From positions 1-52,850 of the forward strand of contig CADAVB010000004.1 in NCBI GenBank assembly GCA_902791165.1: a DNA stretch of 52,850 nt, written 5' to 3'. The DNA is from an uncultured Bacteroidia bacterium. Lineage in GTDB: Bacteria > Bacteroidota > Bacteroidia > Bacteroidales > F082. Positions 1 to 9,700 of this stretch are shown here, piece after piece. A program made the translations under genes and the position numbers. Each line of letters starts with the position of its first letter. The stretch's first letter is position 1. The notes beneath the pieces were generated by a model. The model did no database searches and was not told where the DNA came from. It saw only the letters and a program-made list of their open reading frames with translations.

Positions 1-660
1 CAAATCAGGACGGATTTCCACGCCTTTGATGTCCACATCAAGGTTCAATCGTTGGGTCAATAGCTCATGGAGGGCGAAAGTGAGGTACCCCTTCCCTGCC
101 CCCATGTCGGCGATGTGGACGGTGCCGTCGAACTTCATCGGCTTGATGAGGCTTTCCACAATTTCAGCATATTTGTATATCTGCTTGAACTTGTGCTGCA
201 TGTCGGCGGTAATCTTGCCCTCGCGCGTGGTCAAGCCCAATTGATACCACCACGGATTGGCCGGATTGACGAGGCGGACTTTCTGTTTGTCGTGCTCCAA
301 GTTCTGCTCACGAAATTCCTGCACTTTCTTCGTCTGAATCGTCGCCTTGCCTTTGCTCGAAACCAGCAATGCGACATCCTCGTTCACGGTGAAGAGCACG
401 GCGTTCAAGAAGCGGTTCGGAATCATTTCACGCAGAATGTCAAGCATTTGCGTGGTGTCGTAGTTCTTCACCTCGTCGCGACGCTCATAGTGATAGGTGA
501 ACGCAAAAAGTCGTTTCTCCTTTATTAATACGGGCTTCACATAGAGGTTTCGCAACTCGTCATGCTTCTGCGCTGGCTTGCTCAGCGTCATCTTCACCAA
601 GGTGCTTTGCTCGGCGGCCTCGGCCACGCGGATCAAGAATTTTTTAAGGGTTTCGGACAT
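1..660 (-). CDS. SAM-dependent methyltransferase, C-terminus beyond window
   Basis: Reading leftward from the ATG at 660, 220 codons are open to the window edge, so the gene is 3' truncated here. The visible part has about 175 residues without an obvious motif, then a class I SAM-binding motif (HIADMGAGKGYLTFAL, about residues 183-198). The DMGAGKGYL form resembles the Methyltransf_32 type, whose members include RNA and protein methylases; the substrate cannot be read from sequence. A TAnnTTTG box lies 16 bp upstream of the ATG. The family call rests on motif I only. Confidence 0.75.
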   Translation of the reverse strand, partial: MSETLKKFLIRVAEAAEQSTLVKMTLSKPAQKHDELRNLYVKPVLIKEKRLFAFTYHYERRDEVKNYDTTQMLDILREMIPNRFLNAVLFTVNEDVALLVSSKGKATIQTKKVQEFREQNLEHDKQKVRLVNPANPWWYQLGLTTREGKITADMQHKFKQIYKYAEIVESLIKPMKFDGTVHIADMGAGKGYLTFALHELLTQRLNLDVDIKGVEIRPDL

Positions 661-675
661 GGTTGAAATTTTCGG

Positions 676-683
676 CAAAGGTA
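676..683 (-). promoter_or_regulatory. -7 promoter box for the methyltransferase gene
   Basis: TACCTTTG on the minus strand, matching the Bacteroidota TAnnTTTG consensus. It lies inside a 21-nt sequence (667-687) that recurs exactly, inverted, at 17206-17226. Confidence 0.6.
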
Positions 684-687
684 GGGA

Positions 688-1851
688 TTATTTGGATTCA
701 AGCCACTCCAACCCAAAATTGTAAAACACCATTGAGTAGCCTAACGTGTCGCCGTCGGATTCCTCCACGTAGAGGCCGATGCTGTGGTCGGGAAGGATGC
801 AGAGCGACGAATAGGCCGAGGCGTAAGGCACGATGCACTTGCTCACGGGCCAAGTTCGACCTTCATCATAACTGACATAAACCGTCACGTTCTCGCGGCG
901 CTCGGGCGCGGGCAGGGAATGAAGCAAAATATTCTTTTCAGCACCCTCATTCACAGACGAATAGCGGATTATATCGCCGTTGCAGGCCGTGGCCACGAGG
1001 TCGCTCCAAGCGGAGGTTTCGGGGCGCCATGTGGTGCCGCCGTCCTCGGAAATGTTGTACCAACGCTCGCCCTCGTGACGAATACTCATCAAGATACGGC
1101 CATCGGCAAGTTCCACCACCTTGGCTTCGTCGCCTCGCTGGGAGGCACGACCTGAAATGTGCCAAGTTTCGCCGTTGTCGTCGCTGTAAACCACATAGTT
1201 GCAGGCCGCCCATGCCTCAGTGTCGCGCACCGCGAGGACAAACATAATGCGCCCTGTGGAAGTCAAAAGGCCGTTGCCCGAGGCGAAAAAGGCCGACCAC
1301 CATGTGTGGCTCACCTCGTTTTGGCACTTCGCACCATAAAGTTCATCGGTGATGTCCTTGGGTTGCGTCCAAGTCTGGCCGTTGTCGTAACTCCTTGCGA
1401 CATAGGTGCGTTGCGGGTTTTCGGGCCGACCCTGCCAAAAGCCGGTTCCGCCCACGAAAGCCGCCAAAAGTCCGCCTTCGTCGTGGGTGTGTACCAAAGC
1501 GCAGTCGCCGAAGCCCTTCCCTACCCCTTGGCCTTCGACGAGGGTGTAAGGCTCGCTCCAAGTGCGACCGCCGTCGGTGCTTCTATTAATAAGGATGTCG
1601 ATGTCTTCGGGCAGGTCGTCGATATTGTGTTTCCGCTTGTCGGTGGCCACCACGAGCGAGCCATCCTTGGCGGTGATGATGGCGGGAATGCGGTAATTCC
1701 TTGAACCGTAGTCGCCAGGGCGATAGAGCACCGTGCGGGTGATGATGGTATCGGCAACGGGGACGGATCGTTGTTCAGGTTGGTTCGTGTTGCCGCATGA
1801 GGCCAAAATGAAGCCCCATGCGAGGGCAAAAACAAAGGTCAGATTTTTCAT
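688..1851 (-). CDS. Exo-alpha-sialidase (GH33-like), lipoprotein
   Basis: Predicted sialidase releasing terminal sialic acids from host glycans. The start at 1851 gives a lipoprotein signal (MKNLTFVFALAWGFILASC, Cys19), so export to the periplasm or outer membrane is expected; a longer frame from 1893 would bury this signal. A YRIP motif at residues 53-56 matches the sialidase FRIP arginine motif. Five Asp-boxes (SxDxGxTW form) follow: STDGGRTW, SYDNGQTW, SDDNGETW, SEDGGTTW and SYDEGRTW, as expected for a six-bladed propeller. Length of 387 aa fits a single catalytic domain. It lies 78 bp downstream of the SulP gene on the same strand and may share its transcript. Confidence 0.88.
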   Translation of the reverse strand: MKNLTFVFALAWGFILASCGNTNQPEQRSVPVADTIITRTVLYRPGDYGSRNYRIPAIITAKDGSLVVATDKRKHNIDDLPEDIDILINRSTDGGRTWSEPYTLVEGQGVGKGFGDCALVHTHDEGGLLAAFVGGTGFWQGRPENPQRTYVARSYDNGQTWTQPKDITDELYGAKCQNEVSHTWWSAFFASGNGLLTSTGRIMFVLAVRDTEAWAACNYVVYSDDNGETWHISGRASQRGDEAKVVELADGRILMSIRHEGERWYNISEDGGTTWRPETSAWSDLVATACNGDIIRYSSVNEGAEKNILLHSLPAPERRENVTVYVSYDEGRTWPVSKCIVPYASAYSSLCILPDHSIGLYVEESDGDTLGYSMVFYNFGLEWLESK

Positions 1852-1929
1852 GGCAAATTGTTTTAATACTTGAATGATTGACTCGTTGCTCATAACAATT
1901 CTTTTTGTTATATCACGGCAACGTTACGG

Positions 1930-3609
1930 TCATCTATTCCGCGCAGCGCTGCTCTCCTCTTCAAGGGCCTCCTTAGCATGGGCCAAAGCCGCGTCGAAAT
2001 TGTCGTGTATGTTGCCCTTGCCGATGAGGAAGGAAATACGGCTCTTGTCGAGCGTTTTTCGGACGTTGGGCTGCACACCCGAAAGGATGATTTTCTTGTT
2101 GTCGGTTTGGAGCGATTTGATGGCTTCTTGGAAATTCCGCTCGCCGGTTTCGTCCATGAAGGGAACGTGCCGCATTCTGATAATCAGTATCTTGGTGGAA
2201 TCGGGACGGCCTTTCAGCACCTCGCTGAACTTTTTCGCCGCACCGAAGAAGAACGGCCCGCTGATTTCGTAAATCTCAATGCCTTCGGGGATGTCGTCGT
2301 AGTTTTCCATCGTGTTGGTGTCGAGGTCGTTCCTCAAAATGGCCTCGCCGTTGTCGGCCATGCGCTTCATGAACATCAGCGAAGCCAACACAATGCCCAC
2401 CTCAATGGCTACGGTCAAATCGACGAGCACGGTGAGGAGGAAGGTTACAAGCAAGATAATGATGTCGTAAGGCGAGCCGCGAAGGATGGAGGCAAAACTG
2501 CGCCATTCGCTCATGTTGTAGGCCACCACGATGAGGATGCCCGCGAGGCACGACATGGGAATCAGTTTGGCATAGTTTCCCAAGCATAACATAATGAGCA
2601 ACAGCGTAATGGCATGAACAATGCCAGCAACGGGCGTGCGGCCTCCGTTCTTGATATTGGTGGCGGTGCGGGCAATGGCACCCGTGGCCGGAATGCCGCC
2701 AAACAAAGGCGTGATGATGTTGGCGATACCCTGTCCGATAAGCTCGGTGTTGCTGCGGTGGTGGCTACCAATCATACCGTCGGCCACGACCGCCGACAGC
2801 AGCGACTCGATGGAGCCGAGCAAAGCGATGGTGATGGCCGGCTGCACATAATTCCCTACATTTTCCCAATGGATTTCGGGGATGCTCAGCGCGAGGCTGC
2901 CCTTGATTTCGCCAAACATGCTTTCAATGGTGGTCACGGGAATATCGAAAATGGCCACCAAAGCCGAAACCAAAATGATGGCCACAAATGAACCTGGAAT
3001 CTTGTTTGTTAATTTATTGAATGTCAGACTTATCACTATGGTTACTACGGTGATGCCAAGTGCCCAATAGTTGGTGGTTCCGAGGCCGTCGATATACACG
3101 CCCCATTTGTCAATAAACCCTGCTGGCACACTGGCGATTTCAAGTCCGAGGGCGTCTTTTATCTGGGTTGAGAAAATGGTCAGGGCGATACCGCTGGTGA
3201 AGCCCACCACCAAAGGATGGGGGATGAAGCGCAGCAGCGAACCCAATTTCAGCAGGCCGAACATGACCATGAACACACCCGCGAGGATGGTCGAAATCAT
3301 CAGTCCGTCGAGGCCGTATTGCGCCACCACGCCCGCGATGATGACGACGAAAGCCCCCGTTGGGCCGCCAATCTGCACGCGGCTGCCGCCCAACAGCGAA
3401 ATCAGGAATCCCGCAATGATGGCGGTGACCAAGCCCTTTTCGGGCGACACGCCCGAGGCCACCGCAAACGCGATAGCCAACGGCAGGGCCACAATGCCCA
3501 CAATAATGCCCGAAAACAGGTCCTTCGTGAATTGCTTCTTCGTGTATCCTTTCTTCATCACGCTGAAGAACTTGGGATAGAAAACTTCCTTTATGTCGAA
3601 TTTAGCCAT
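1930..3609 (-). CDS. SulP family anion transporter with STAS domain
   Basis: Inner-membrane anion permease or exchanger of the SLC26/SulP family (sulfate, bicarbonate or similar). From the chosen start (MAKFDIKEVFYPKFF) it is 559 aa. The N-terminal hydrophobic core begins with the family signature (DLFSGIIVGIVALPLAIAFA) and holds many membrane segments. The C-terminal 110 or so residues (after EGIEIYEISGPFFFGAAKKF) form a STAS domain. The longer frame from 3741 runs through the promoter and was rejected. The substrate cannot be told from the sequence. Confidence 0.92.
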   Translation of the reverse strand: MAKFDIKEVFYPKFFSVMKKGYTKKQFTKDLFSGIIVGIVALPLAIAFAVASGVSPEKGLVTAIIAGFLISLLGGSRVQIGGPTGAFVVIIAGVVAQYGLDGLMISTILAGVFMVMFGLLKLGSLLRFIPHPLVVGFTSGIALTIFSTQIKDALGLEIASVPAGFIDKWGVYIDGLGTTNYWALGITVVTIVISLTFNKLTNKIPGSFVAIILVSALVAIFDIPVTTIESMFGEIKGSLALSIPEIHWENVGNYVQPAITIALLGSIESLLSAVVADGMIGSHHRSNTELIGQGIANIITPLFGGIPATGAIARTATNIKNGGRTPVAGIVHAITLLLIMLCLGNYAKLIPMSCLAGILIVVAYNMSEWRSFASILRGSPYDIIILLVTFLLTVLVDLTVAIEVGIVLASLMFMKRMADNGEAILRNDLDTNTMENYDDIPEGIEIYEISGPFFFGAAKKFSEVLKGRPDSTKILIIRMRHVPFMDETGERNFQEAIKSLQTDNKKIILSGVQPNVRKTLDKSRISFLIGKGNIHDNFDAALAHAKEALEEESSAARNR

Positions 3610-3633
3610 TTTTTTGAGTATTGAAATCGGGCG

Positions 3634-3641
3634 CAAAAGTA
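3634..3641 (-). promoter_or_regulatory. -7 promoter box for the SulP gene
   Basis: TACTTTTG on the minus strand, 25 bp upstream of the SulP start codon. Together with the absence of codon-like sequence it supports the start at 3609. Confidence 0.6.
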
Positions 3642-3848
3642 TGAAGAATAATTGAACCCCACAAAAATTACATCGAACCGAGCCTTGGCCGATTTCGGGC
3701 AAAAAAATGCTTTTTTTTATAAAAATCGCGTGAAGTATCAAAATATTGTGTTCTTTTGCATTGCGGCTGAAACAATTTGAGGTCGCTTCACGATTTCATC
3801 ATGTGCAGGAAAAAACTGTATTGATGAAAAAAAAAGCAGAGTCGTGTT

Positions 3849-4409
3849 ATGATTCAAAACAAATTTGCACCTAAACCATCAAAAGTCACTTCAAGAATGG
3901 AATCATCCGAGTCACGCGGACGCATCGAAAGCTTTAATGCCCTCGTTTTACGGCATAAGGCCATGATTTGCCATATCTGCTCGGACTACAATGTCGGGAA
4001 GGCGTGGAAGACGGAAGACTGCATACAAGAGGTTATGATTAGCCTATGGAGGAGTTTCGGGACTTTCGAGCAGCGCAGTTCGGAAAAGACCTGGGTTTGG
4101 CGCGTGGCGACCAACACCATGTTGATGCTGAAGCGCAAAGAGGACCGGAGTCCGAAAACAGAGTCCATCGAGGATGTCCGTGTGGACGAAAAAGACGATG
4201 AACCAGGCCATGAGAGATACCATCAGTTGCAGCAACTCATCAACACGCTGCCCGAAGAAAGCGGCACGGTCATTCGTGCCTTTTTGGACGGCTTCTCCTA
4301 CAAGGAAATCGCCGACATGACCGGCAGTTCGGTGGGCGCCGTGGCCATGCGCATCGCCCGACTGAAGCGGAAACTAAGATTAATGTTCGAAAGAGAAAAC
4401 AATTCATAA
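3849..4409 (+). CDS. ECF-type RNA polymerase sigma factor
   Basis: A 186-aa sigma-70 family protein with region 2 (about residues 30-95, including VGKAWKTEDCIQEVMISLWR) and region 4 (about residues 125-180, LPEESGTVIRAFLDGFSYKEIADMTG followed by a recognition helix). An alternative start at Met17 (3897) would give a more usual ECF length. Its stop is 2 bp before the next gene, a small membrane protein, so the two are translationally linked as in sigma/anti-sigma pairs. What it senses is unknown; the operon ends in a secreted thioredoxin-fold protein, which hints at envelope or redox stress. Confidence 0.9.
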   Translation: MIQNKFAPKPSKVTSRMESSESRGRIESFNALVLRHKAMICHICSDYNVGKAWKTEDCIQEVMISLWRSFGTFEQRSSEKTWVWRVATNTMLMLKRKEDRSPKTESIEDVRVDEKDDEPGHERYHQLQQLINTLPEESGTVIRAFLDGFSYKEIADMTGSSVGAVAMRIARLKRKLRLMFERENNS

Positions 4410-4411
4410 CA

Positions 4412-4807
4412 ATGGAAAAAAACATAAAAACATTGAAATCAAGCATGCAACACGACGACTTCAAAACCCAATGGCAAAGCCGCCTGCAGTGGAAGGAGCA
4501 GGCCGAAAAGTGGGTTCCTGACGACCAAACCTTTTTGCGTTGGGCAGAAAAGGCACAACAAGAACCTGCCAGTTTGGAAAAGAACGTCATCCCCCTTCGC
4601 CGCACCAGACGCTGGATACCTTACGCGGCAGCAGCCAGCCTTTTCATCGGCGTGGCCGCCATCGGTTTGACCCGCCAAAACCCACCCGACAACGGACTCC
4701 CCGTAGCCGAAAAAGTGACCATGGAAAGCCAAACCGTCCACTTCCTTTGCAACAACGGCTGTTCGGCACAAGACATCATGCAGTTGGCCAACAAAGTCAT
4801 CAACTAA
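4412..4807 (+). CDS. Small single-pass membrane protein, candidate anti-sigma factor
   Basis: 131 aa. The N-terminal cytoplasmic part (about 70 residues) is charged, followed by one membrane span (about residues 71-88, WIPYAAAASLFIGVAAIGL) and a short periplasmic tail with two cysteines (FLCNNGCSAQDIMQ). It starts 2 bp after the ECF sigma gene. Position and topology fit an anti-sigma factor, but no zinc-binding HxxxCxxC motif is present in the cytoplasmic part, so the role is inferred from context only. Confidence 0.6.
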   Translation: MEKNIKTLKSSMQHDDFKTQWQSRLQWKEQAEKWVPDDQTFLRWAEKAQQEPASLEKNVIPLRRTRRWIPYAAAASLFIGVAAIGLTRQNPPDNGLPVAEKVTMESQTVHFLCNNGCSAQDIMQLANKVIN

Positions 4808-4822
4808 CCAAACACAAAAACG

Positions 4823-5647
4823 ATGAAAAGCATTGTTCCATATCTCATTCTGCTCCTGGCTGTCGTAATGTCGGCTTGTCAGGGAAAGACGGAAACTCCA
4901 GAAAAAACCAGCGAGAAAGCAGCGTTGGAGATATACTGCAAGTATGCCGACAATGCCAACCTCACCGTGGCCTATCTCGGCGACCTGTCCGTCAACGGGA
5001 AAAGCATCGACGCATTGATGCTGCAAGCCAACAATGAAGCGGAATGGGAAACGCTAAAACAGGATTTCGGCTTCATGAATTACGACTCCATCAACTCCAA
5101 TTGCCCAAACGAAGACAATCCCTTCATGGTGGGCGTTGGCATCGAAACCAATTTCTTGGACCCCGCCATTTTAGACACTTTGACCGACATCAGCCAGATA
5201 GACGAAGCCGACCTTGAGAAATTCACGCTCAATGTTGCCGAAAAGATTCGCGAAATCATGAAGAGTTTCCAAGTCCCCGACTCGATGCTGACACAAAACG
5301 CCATCATCTTCGGCCAAGGCGAGATAGAACACGAAGTTGAAGACAGCACCTACAACGACTACATTATGACCATTGCGCGCGCCGTCGTTATAGAACTGAT
5401 TAGCGAAAAAATCGCAGCCAATAGCAAGAACGTTCCGGCAGACAACGCTACCCAAGGCATCCCGCAACAGATAGAAGGCCAAAACGAACTCATCATGGGC
5501 GATGCCAAAAACCAAGGCCACATCGGCTACATCACCGCCGCCGACAACGACGAGCGCACCTTATGGCTTTTCTTCTATGACGACCAAGAGGAATGCAACA
5601 CCATCATCACCCATATCCGCGAAGACATTATCATCAACAACAATTAA
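4823..5647 (+). CDS. Hypothetical lipoprotein in the ECF sigma operon
   Basis: 274 aa with a clear lipoprotein signal ending in VMSAC (Cys19). The mature part is acidic and soluble, with no motif I recognise; LEIYCKYADNANLTVAYLGD near its N-terminus vaguely recalls lipoproteins found beside ECF sigma factors in Bacteroidota, but I do not assign a family. It is 15 bp downstream of the candidate anti-sigma gene and 59 bp before the thioredoxin-fold gene, so it is probably part of a four-gene operon. Confidence 0.75.
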   Translation: MKSIVPYLILLLAVVMSACQGKTETPEKTSEKAALEIYCKYADNANLTVAYLGDLSVNGKSIDALMLQANNEAEWETLKQDFGFMNYDSINSNCPNEDNPFMVGVGIETNFLDPAILDTLTDISQIDEADLEKFTLNVAEKIREIMKSFQVPDSMLTQNAIIFGQGEIEHEVEDSTYNDYIMTIARAVVIELISEKIAANSKNVPADNATQGIPQQIEGQNELIMGDAKNQGHIGYITAADNDERTLWLFFYDDQEECNTIITHIREDIIINNN

Positions 5648-5706
5648 CCATTCATCTGGGTTTTAATCGCATGAAAATGCAGTTCAACCTTTTACATTCA
5701 CATAAA

Positions 5707-6474
5707 ATGAAAAAGCTCTCCATCCTTCTCGCGTTCCTGCTTTTTGGCGCAGGCCTACGCGCACAGCAGACCACCCTCACCGAAGCCGTTGACTTCACCG
5801 TAACCGACTGCCACGGGCAGACCTACAATCTCTTCGAGATCCTCGACAGAGGCCAGGCCGTCTTCATCGACTTCTTCTTCTACACTTGCGGCCAATGCCA
5901 AGTGATTTCGCCCTATATCACGGGTTCCTACACCCAAATGGGCTGCAACATGCACGACGTGTTTTATATTGAAATTTCCTACATCGACAGCGATGCCACT
6001 TGTCAGCAATGGGCCAACGAAAACGGCGTTGAGTTCCCCACCGTCGGAAAGGACGGCGGGGGCAACGAGGTGTTCGACCTGTATGGCATCCAAGCCTGCC
6101 CCACGCTCGTCCTCATCATGCCCGACCGCAGCATCCCCATCAAAGGACTGCTGGATCTCTATCCATTCTCCGCGCAGGACGTGGTGAACGCCATGCGACA
6201 AAACGGGCTTCAGCCCCACGATTGCAGCAGCGTCGGCATGGATGAAAACAGCTCGACGCCGACCTTGTTCCCCAATCCCGCCAACGAAAGCGTGACCCTC
6301 CAAGGCGAAAACCTTGGCGAAGTAAGCCTTTACAACACATTGGGACAAAAAGTCGAAACCTTCTTCACCGACGAATCGCAACTTGTCATCCCGACCGCCA
6401 AGTACCAAAACGGCATCTATTTCATCAAGTCAAGCAACGGAACGACGCAACGCTTGGTGATTGCGCATGAATAA
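5707..6474 (+). CDS. Secreted thioredoxin-fold protein with type IX secretion C-terminal tail
   Basis: 255 aa. A signal peptide (MKKLSILLAFLLFGAGLRAQ) is followed by a TlpA/redoxin-like domain with the redox pair CGQC at residues 61-64 and a cis-Pro region (QACPTLVLIMP). From about residue 180 the tail has the type A sorting signature: FPNPAN, then GEVSLYNTLGQKV and NGIYFIKSSNGTTQRLVI. Such tails direct export through the type IX system and surface anchoring. ATG 5707 was chosen over upstream ATGs because the signal peptide starts there. Last gene of the sigma operon; a large hairpin follows. Confidence 0.85.
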   Translation: MKKLSILLAFLLFGAGLRAQQTTLTEAVDFTVTDCHGQTYNLFEILDRGQAVFIDFFFYTCGQCQVISPYITGSYTQMGCNMHDVFYIEISYIDSDATCQQWANENGVEFPTVGKDGGGNEVFDLYGIQACPTLVLIMPDRSIPIKGLLDLYPFSAQDVVNAMRQNGLQPHDCSSVGMDENSSTPTLFPNPANESVTLQGENLGEVSLYNTLGQKVETFFTDESQLVIPTAKYQNGIYFIKSSNGTTQRLVIAHE

Positions 6475-6494
6475 AACACAAAAGCCTTTCGGCC

Positions 6495-6554
6495 AAATTC
6501 GCGGAATTATTTCCTCATAAAAACCAAAAAATGAGGAAATTTTTCCGCGATTTT
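6495..6554 (+). terminator. Large hairpin at the end of the sigma operon
   Basis: Inverted repeat: TCGCGGAATTATTTCCTCAT (6499-6518) pairs with ATGAGGAAATTTTTCCGCGA (6531-6550), 18 of 20 positions, around a 12-nt A-rich loop. The arms extend a few bases outward to 6495 and 6554. It lies 20 bp after the stop and probably ends the sigma operon transcript. There is only a short T-run (TTTT), so it may act as a processing or stability element instead. Confidence 0.55.
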
Positions 6555-6555
6555 A

Positions 6556-6726
6556 TGAAATATGAAAACCCGGCATTGCATATCGGGGTGTTGTAGGGTC
6601 CTTGGGGACTTGGGCTTGGCGCATTGTCAGCGGCTGCGTCCCGCAGACGGCGGTGGGTGGTGCTTGTTGGGGTGCTACGGCACATCGCGAGCTGCGGGAA
6701 ATGAAATTAAACTCTTTCGGGGATGG
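6556..6726. other. GC-rich unassigned stretch at the left edge of the defence island
   Basis: Between the hairpin and the end of res lies about 120 bp of GC-rich sequence (about 6580-6700), with a small stem CTGCG-TCC-CGCAG (about 6633-6645) and many GGG/GGTG runs. It contrasts with the AT-rich res gene beside it. No convincing reading frame or known RNA was recognised; it could be a remnant of the insertion target or a small RNA. Confidence 0.3.
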
Positions 6727-9700
6727 TTATGGTTCTATAAAAACAGGTGTCCCTTTAATTACACTTGGATTAAGTTCAATCAGTTTTTCTATCAGACGCT
6801 TTTCGGCCAACGAATTCAAATCCATATCAAGAGGAGTGAAATTAAAAGACATATAGCTCTTTCTTGGGTTCTCGTTTGGATAATTCATCGCGACAAGTTC
6901 TTCTTTGGCCATTTCTTGATGAGCAGTAACCTTATATGCAGATAGCTTATTTGGTTTTCCTAATTCATAAAGAACCAATACGGAAGTTTTTTCAAAAAGC
7001 ATACGATTGGCTTCCATTGATCCTTTTACCTTCCCCAAACGAATAGTATACATTTGATGAGACTCAATCCAGTCAAAGTATTTCTTCCCTTTGTAGCAAC
7101 CTACAAGAATGGTTTTGTCGCTACCGAAAAAGTCACAAATGCTTTGGTCTATACTCTTCCACTTGTAACATTCGAATGACTCTGCTGCCATCCAAATATC
7201 AGAATCTTTAGGGATGAGATCATAGCTTTTCTCTTTCGGCATTTCGTTGTCTACAATTATAGAGGAAACAGACAGTTGCTCTTTATTTGGATGAGCTGAG
7301 TATTTCAGCACATCATCGTTGAACGATGTTTCAAATTCTTTGTTGTTTGACTCATTGAAGAACGGAATTCCCCAAACTATATAATTATAGACACTTGTAC
7401 AATAGTGGATTTCGGCTGTTTGTTTAATTTGCTTCAAGAAGTCGTTTTTCCACTTGTCTTGCTTCAAAAAACCATCACCTTTGGGCTCAATAAAGAGTTG
7501 CAGTTTGTCGTACTTATCCGAGGTTCCTTTGATTCGCAAAAAGAGAATAAAATCCGGCTCAAAAGCTTGACCAGTATCAAAACTATAGATTTTTATGTCT
7601 TTCTCATTTCGTACCAAATAAATCTCATCGTATTTTTCCTCCAGCTTTGGCATGATACCATCAATATATTTTACGAGCGCCTTTTCTTCAGAAGTTCCGT
7701 AATTCTCATTGTAGGCGTACCAATCTACAGCCGATAGTTTCAATGGATACTTTGTGCGAGGATCACTCATAGCAATTCCAAATTCTTGGTTGCCCGGTGG
7801 AATTGTAACATTCAACCGAATCACATCGCGGAATTTGTCCTTTATCTGGAATGGCTTGAATTCCTTCGTTCCTCTATAAGTTTTGCCGCGCATCAATAAT
7901 AAAGGCTCTATTTCTTTGAGTACCGATTTGGCTATCATTAGCTTGTCGGATTGAGAGTATTCAGAGATTGAAGCCTTTATTCCATTGATTCTAATATCCA
8001 AATTAGCAAGGTAATTCTCGCTCGTTATGAATTCTCTTCCAGATTTCAACTGCGGATATAGTTTTTTCAGATGGTCAAAGCTGAACGAGGTGAAACTATT
8101 CATTGCAGCCCTAACAACATGGTAGTCGATGTCTTTGAATTTGATCGGAAGTGTTTTGGTTGTTATCACACTATTATCCTCGTTTTCCGAAAATACTTTA
8201 TTTGTGTGCATCTGACCTGTATGTACCGAAACAGTGAACGTCTTTTGGAGAATATCCTTACCAATGGTGCCATCATCTTCTGCTTCTGCAAGCGGGATTC
8301 GTCTATTCAAAAACACGAGACCTTTTTCATACAAACGGCTTTCCTTGAACTCTTTTTTCAAAAACAGATCCAGTTGGATTTTTGTGTCAGGAATAATGCC
8401 AGTTTCGACAAGTGCTGTATGAAGTTCCTGTATATAGCGAGGGTTATATGCGCTGTGATAGTGAAGCTTTTCTATTACTCTCAAAGGATTTTTGGCATCT
8501 CCATCATACTTGCGTTTGTCGGCATCCAATGCGAGATTGTTAAGGTCTTTGAATGGCATATACCTCGCTCCTCGGCCAATTAATTGGGCTTCTTGCATCG
8601 TAGTCTTGCCAGGCTTGTTGTTTGCAGCATCTCTTGTATTGTATAATCTAACAATATCGTATAGATTCAACACATCCCAACCCTCGTTGAGCATGTCAAC
8701 GGCAAAGATTGCTCGAATTTCATTATCGGCATCTTCAAGTGAATTTAACAATAGCTGTTTCTCGGGTGAGATATTGTTTCCGTCAACCAAAAGAAGACGC
8801 TCTTCGGAAAAATCTGCTTGTAGTTCAAGAATAAGATTATTGGAAGTGACATGGTGCTTGTCAAAATAGTCAAAAGCAGCAGCAAGGTCGTCTTTTGCAC
8901 GAGCACGTATTCTATTTACACCTGATTCGTCGAAGTTTATTACGGCTTGCTTAAATTGAGTGAAAATATCTTTGTTTGCAACGATTGTTTTTGATTTAAG
9001 AAGGACTACGGGCTTTATGTTCTGCTTGATGTCGGCAAACAATTTGCGCTTGTATTGACTTAGAATCATCGCCTGCATAGCCATATCAAGCGGATCAAGG
9101 TCACTTTCAAGGACTTCAACATCTTTTGAATACAAGTCCTCGCGGAACTTTTTCAGAGGATAATCGAAAATAACCTTGTCTTCATATTTATGTGCTATGG
9201 TAGGGTCGGTGAGGTCGGCAGTGGCAGTAAAGTCCAGCAGAATATTGGGCAAGAAACCGTTGTCTTTGTTGAAGATACGCATTACAGTTGATTCCCAATC
9301 TTTTGTGTGCTGTTCATCTTCTGGGCTAATTCCTCCTCGCTTTGTGGCGGCATTCATGTGATGAGCCTCATCTGAAATGAGCACTACAGGTTGATCGGTA
9401 AAGTCATCATAGGTTACGGCATTCTCTTTTTCGGAATTCAAGTCCGAGTGTAACCCTTGAATGGTACAAAGGCAGAGGTTGATAGTGTCTGATGATGCCC
9501 CTTGGAAATTGTTGACCTTCCTTATTTCAACACGCTTTCCGTTAATTACAATCTGCGGAGCAAACAAGTATTTGGAAGAAGAAGCGTTGAGGAAGTTGTC
9601 TTTCGTCTTTTCAACGATATTTGTGCTGTCAACAAAGAATAGGAAGTTCCTATAACCTTGTTCATAGAGGTACAACATGGCTCCTGCCATTATTAGTGTT

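Noticed and set aside
4412-4807. Zinc-binding (ZAS) anti-sigma factor
   Set aside because: The cytoplasmic part lacks the HxxxCxxC motif, so only a context-based anti-sigma role is proposed.
6562-6945. 127-codon frame at the island's left edge
   Set aside because: It spans the GC-rich orphan stretch and the antisense end of res, with no domain or promoter.
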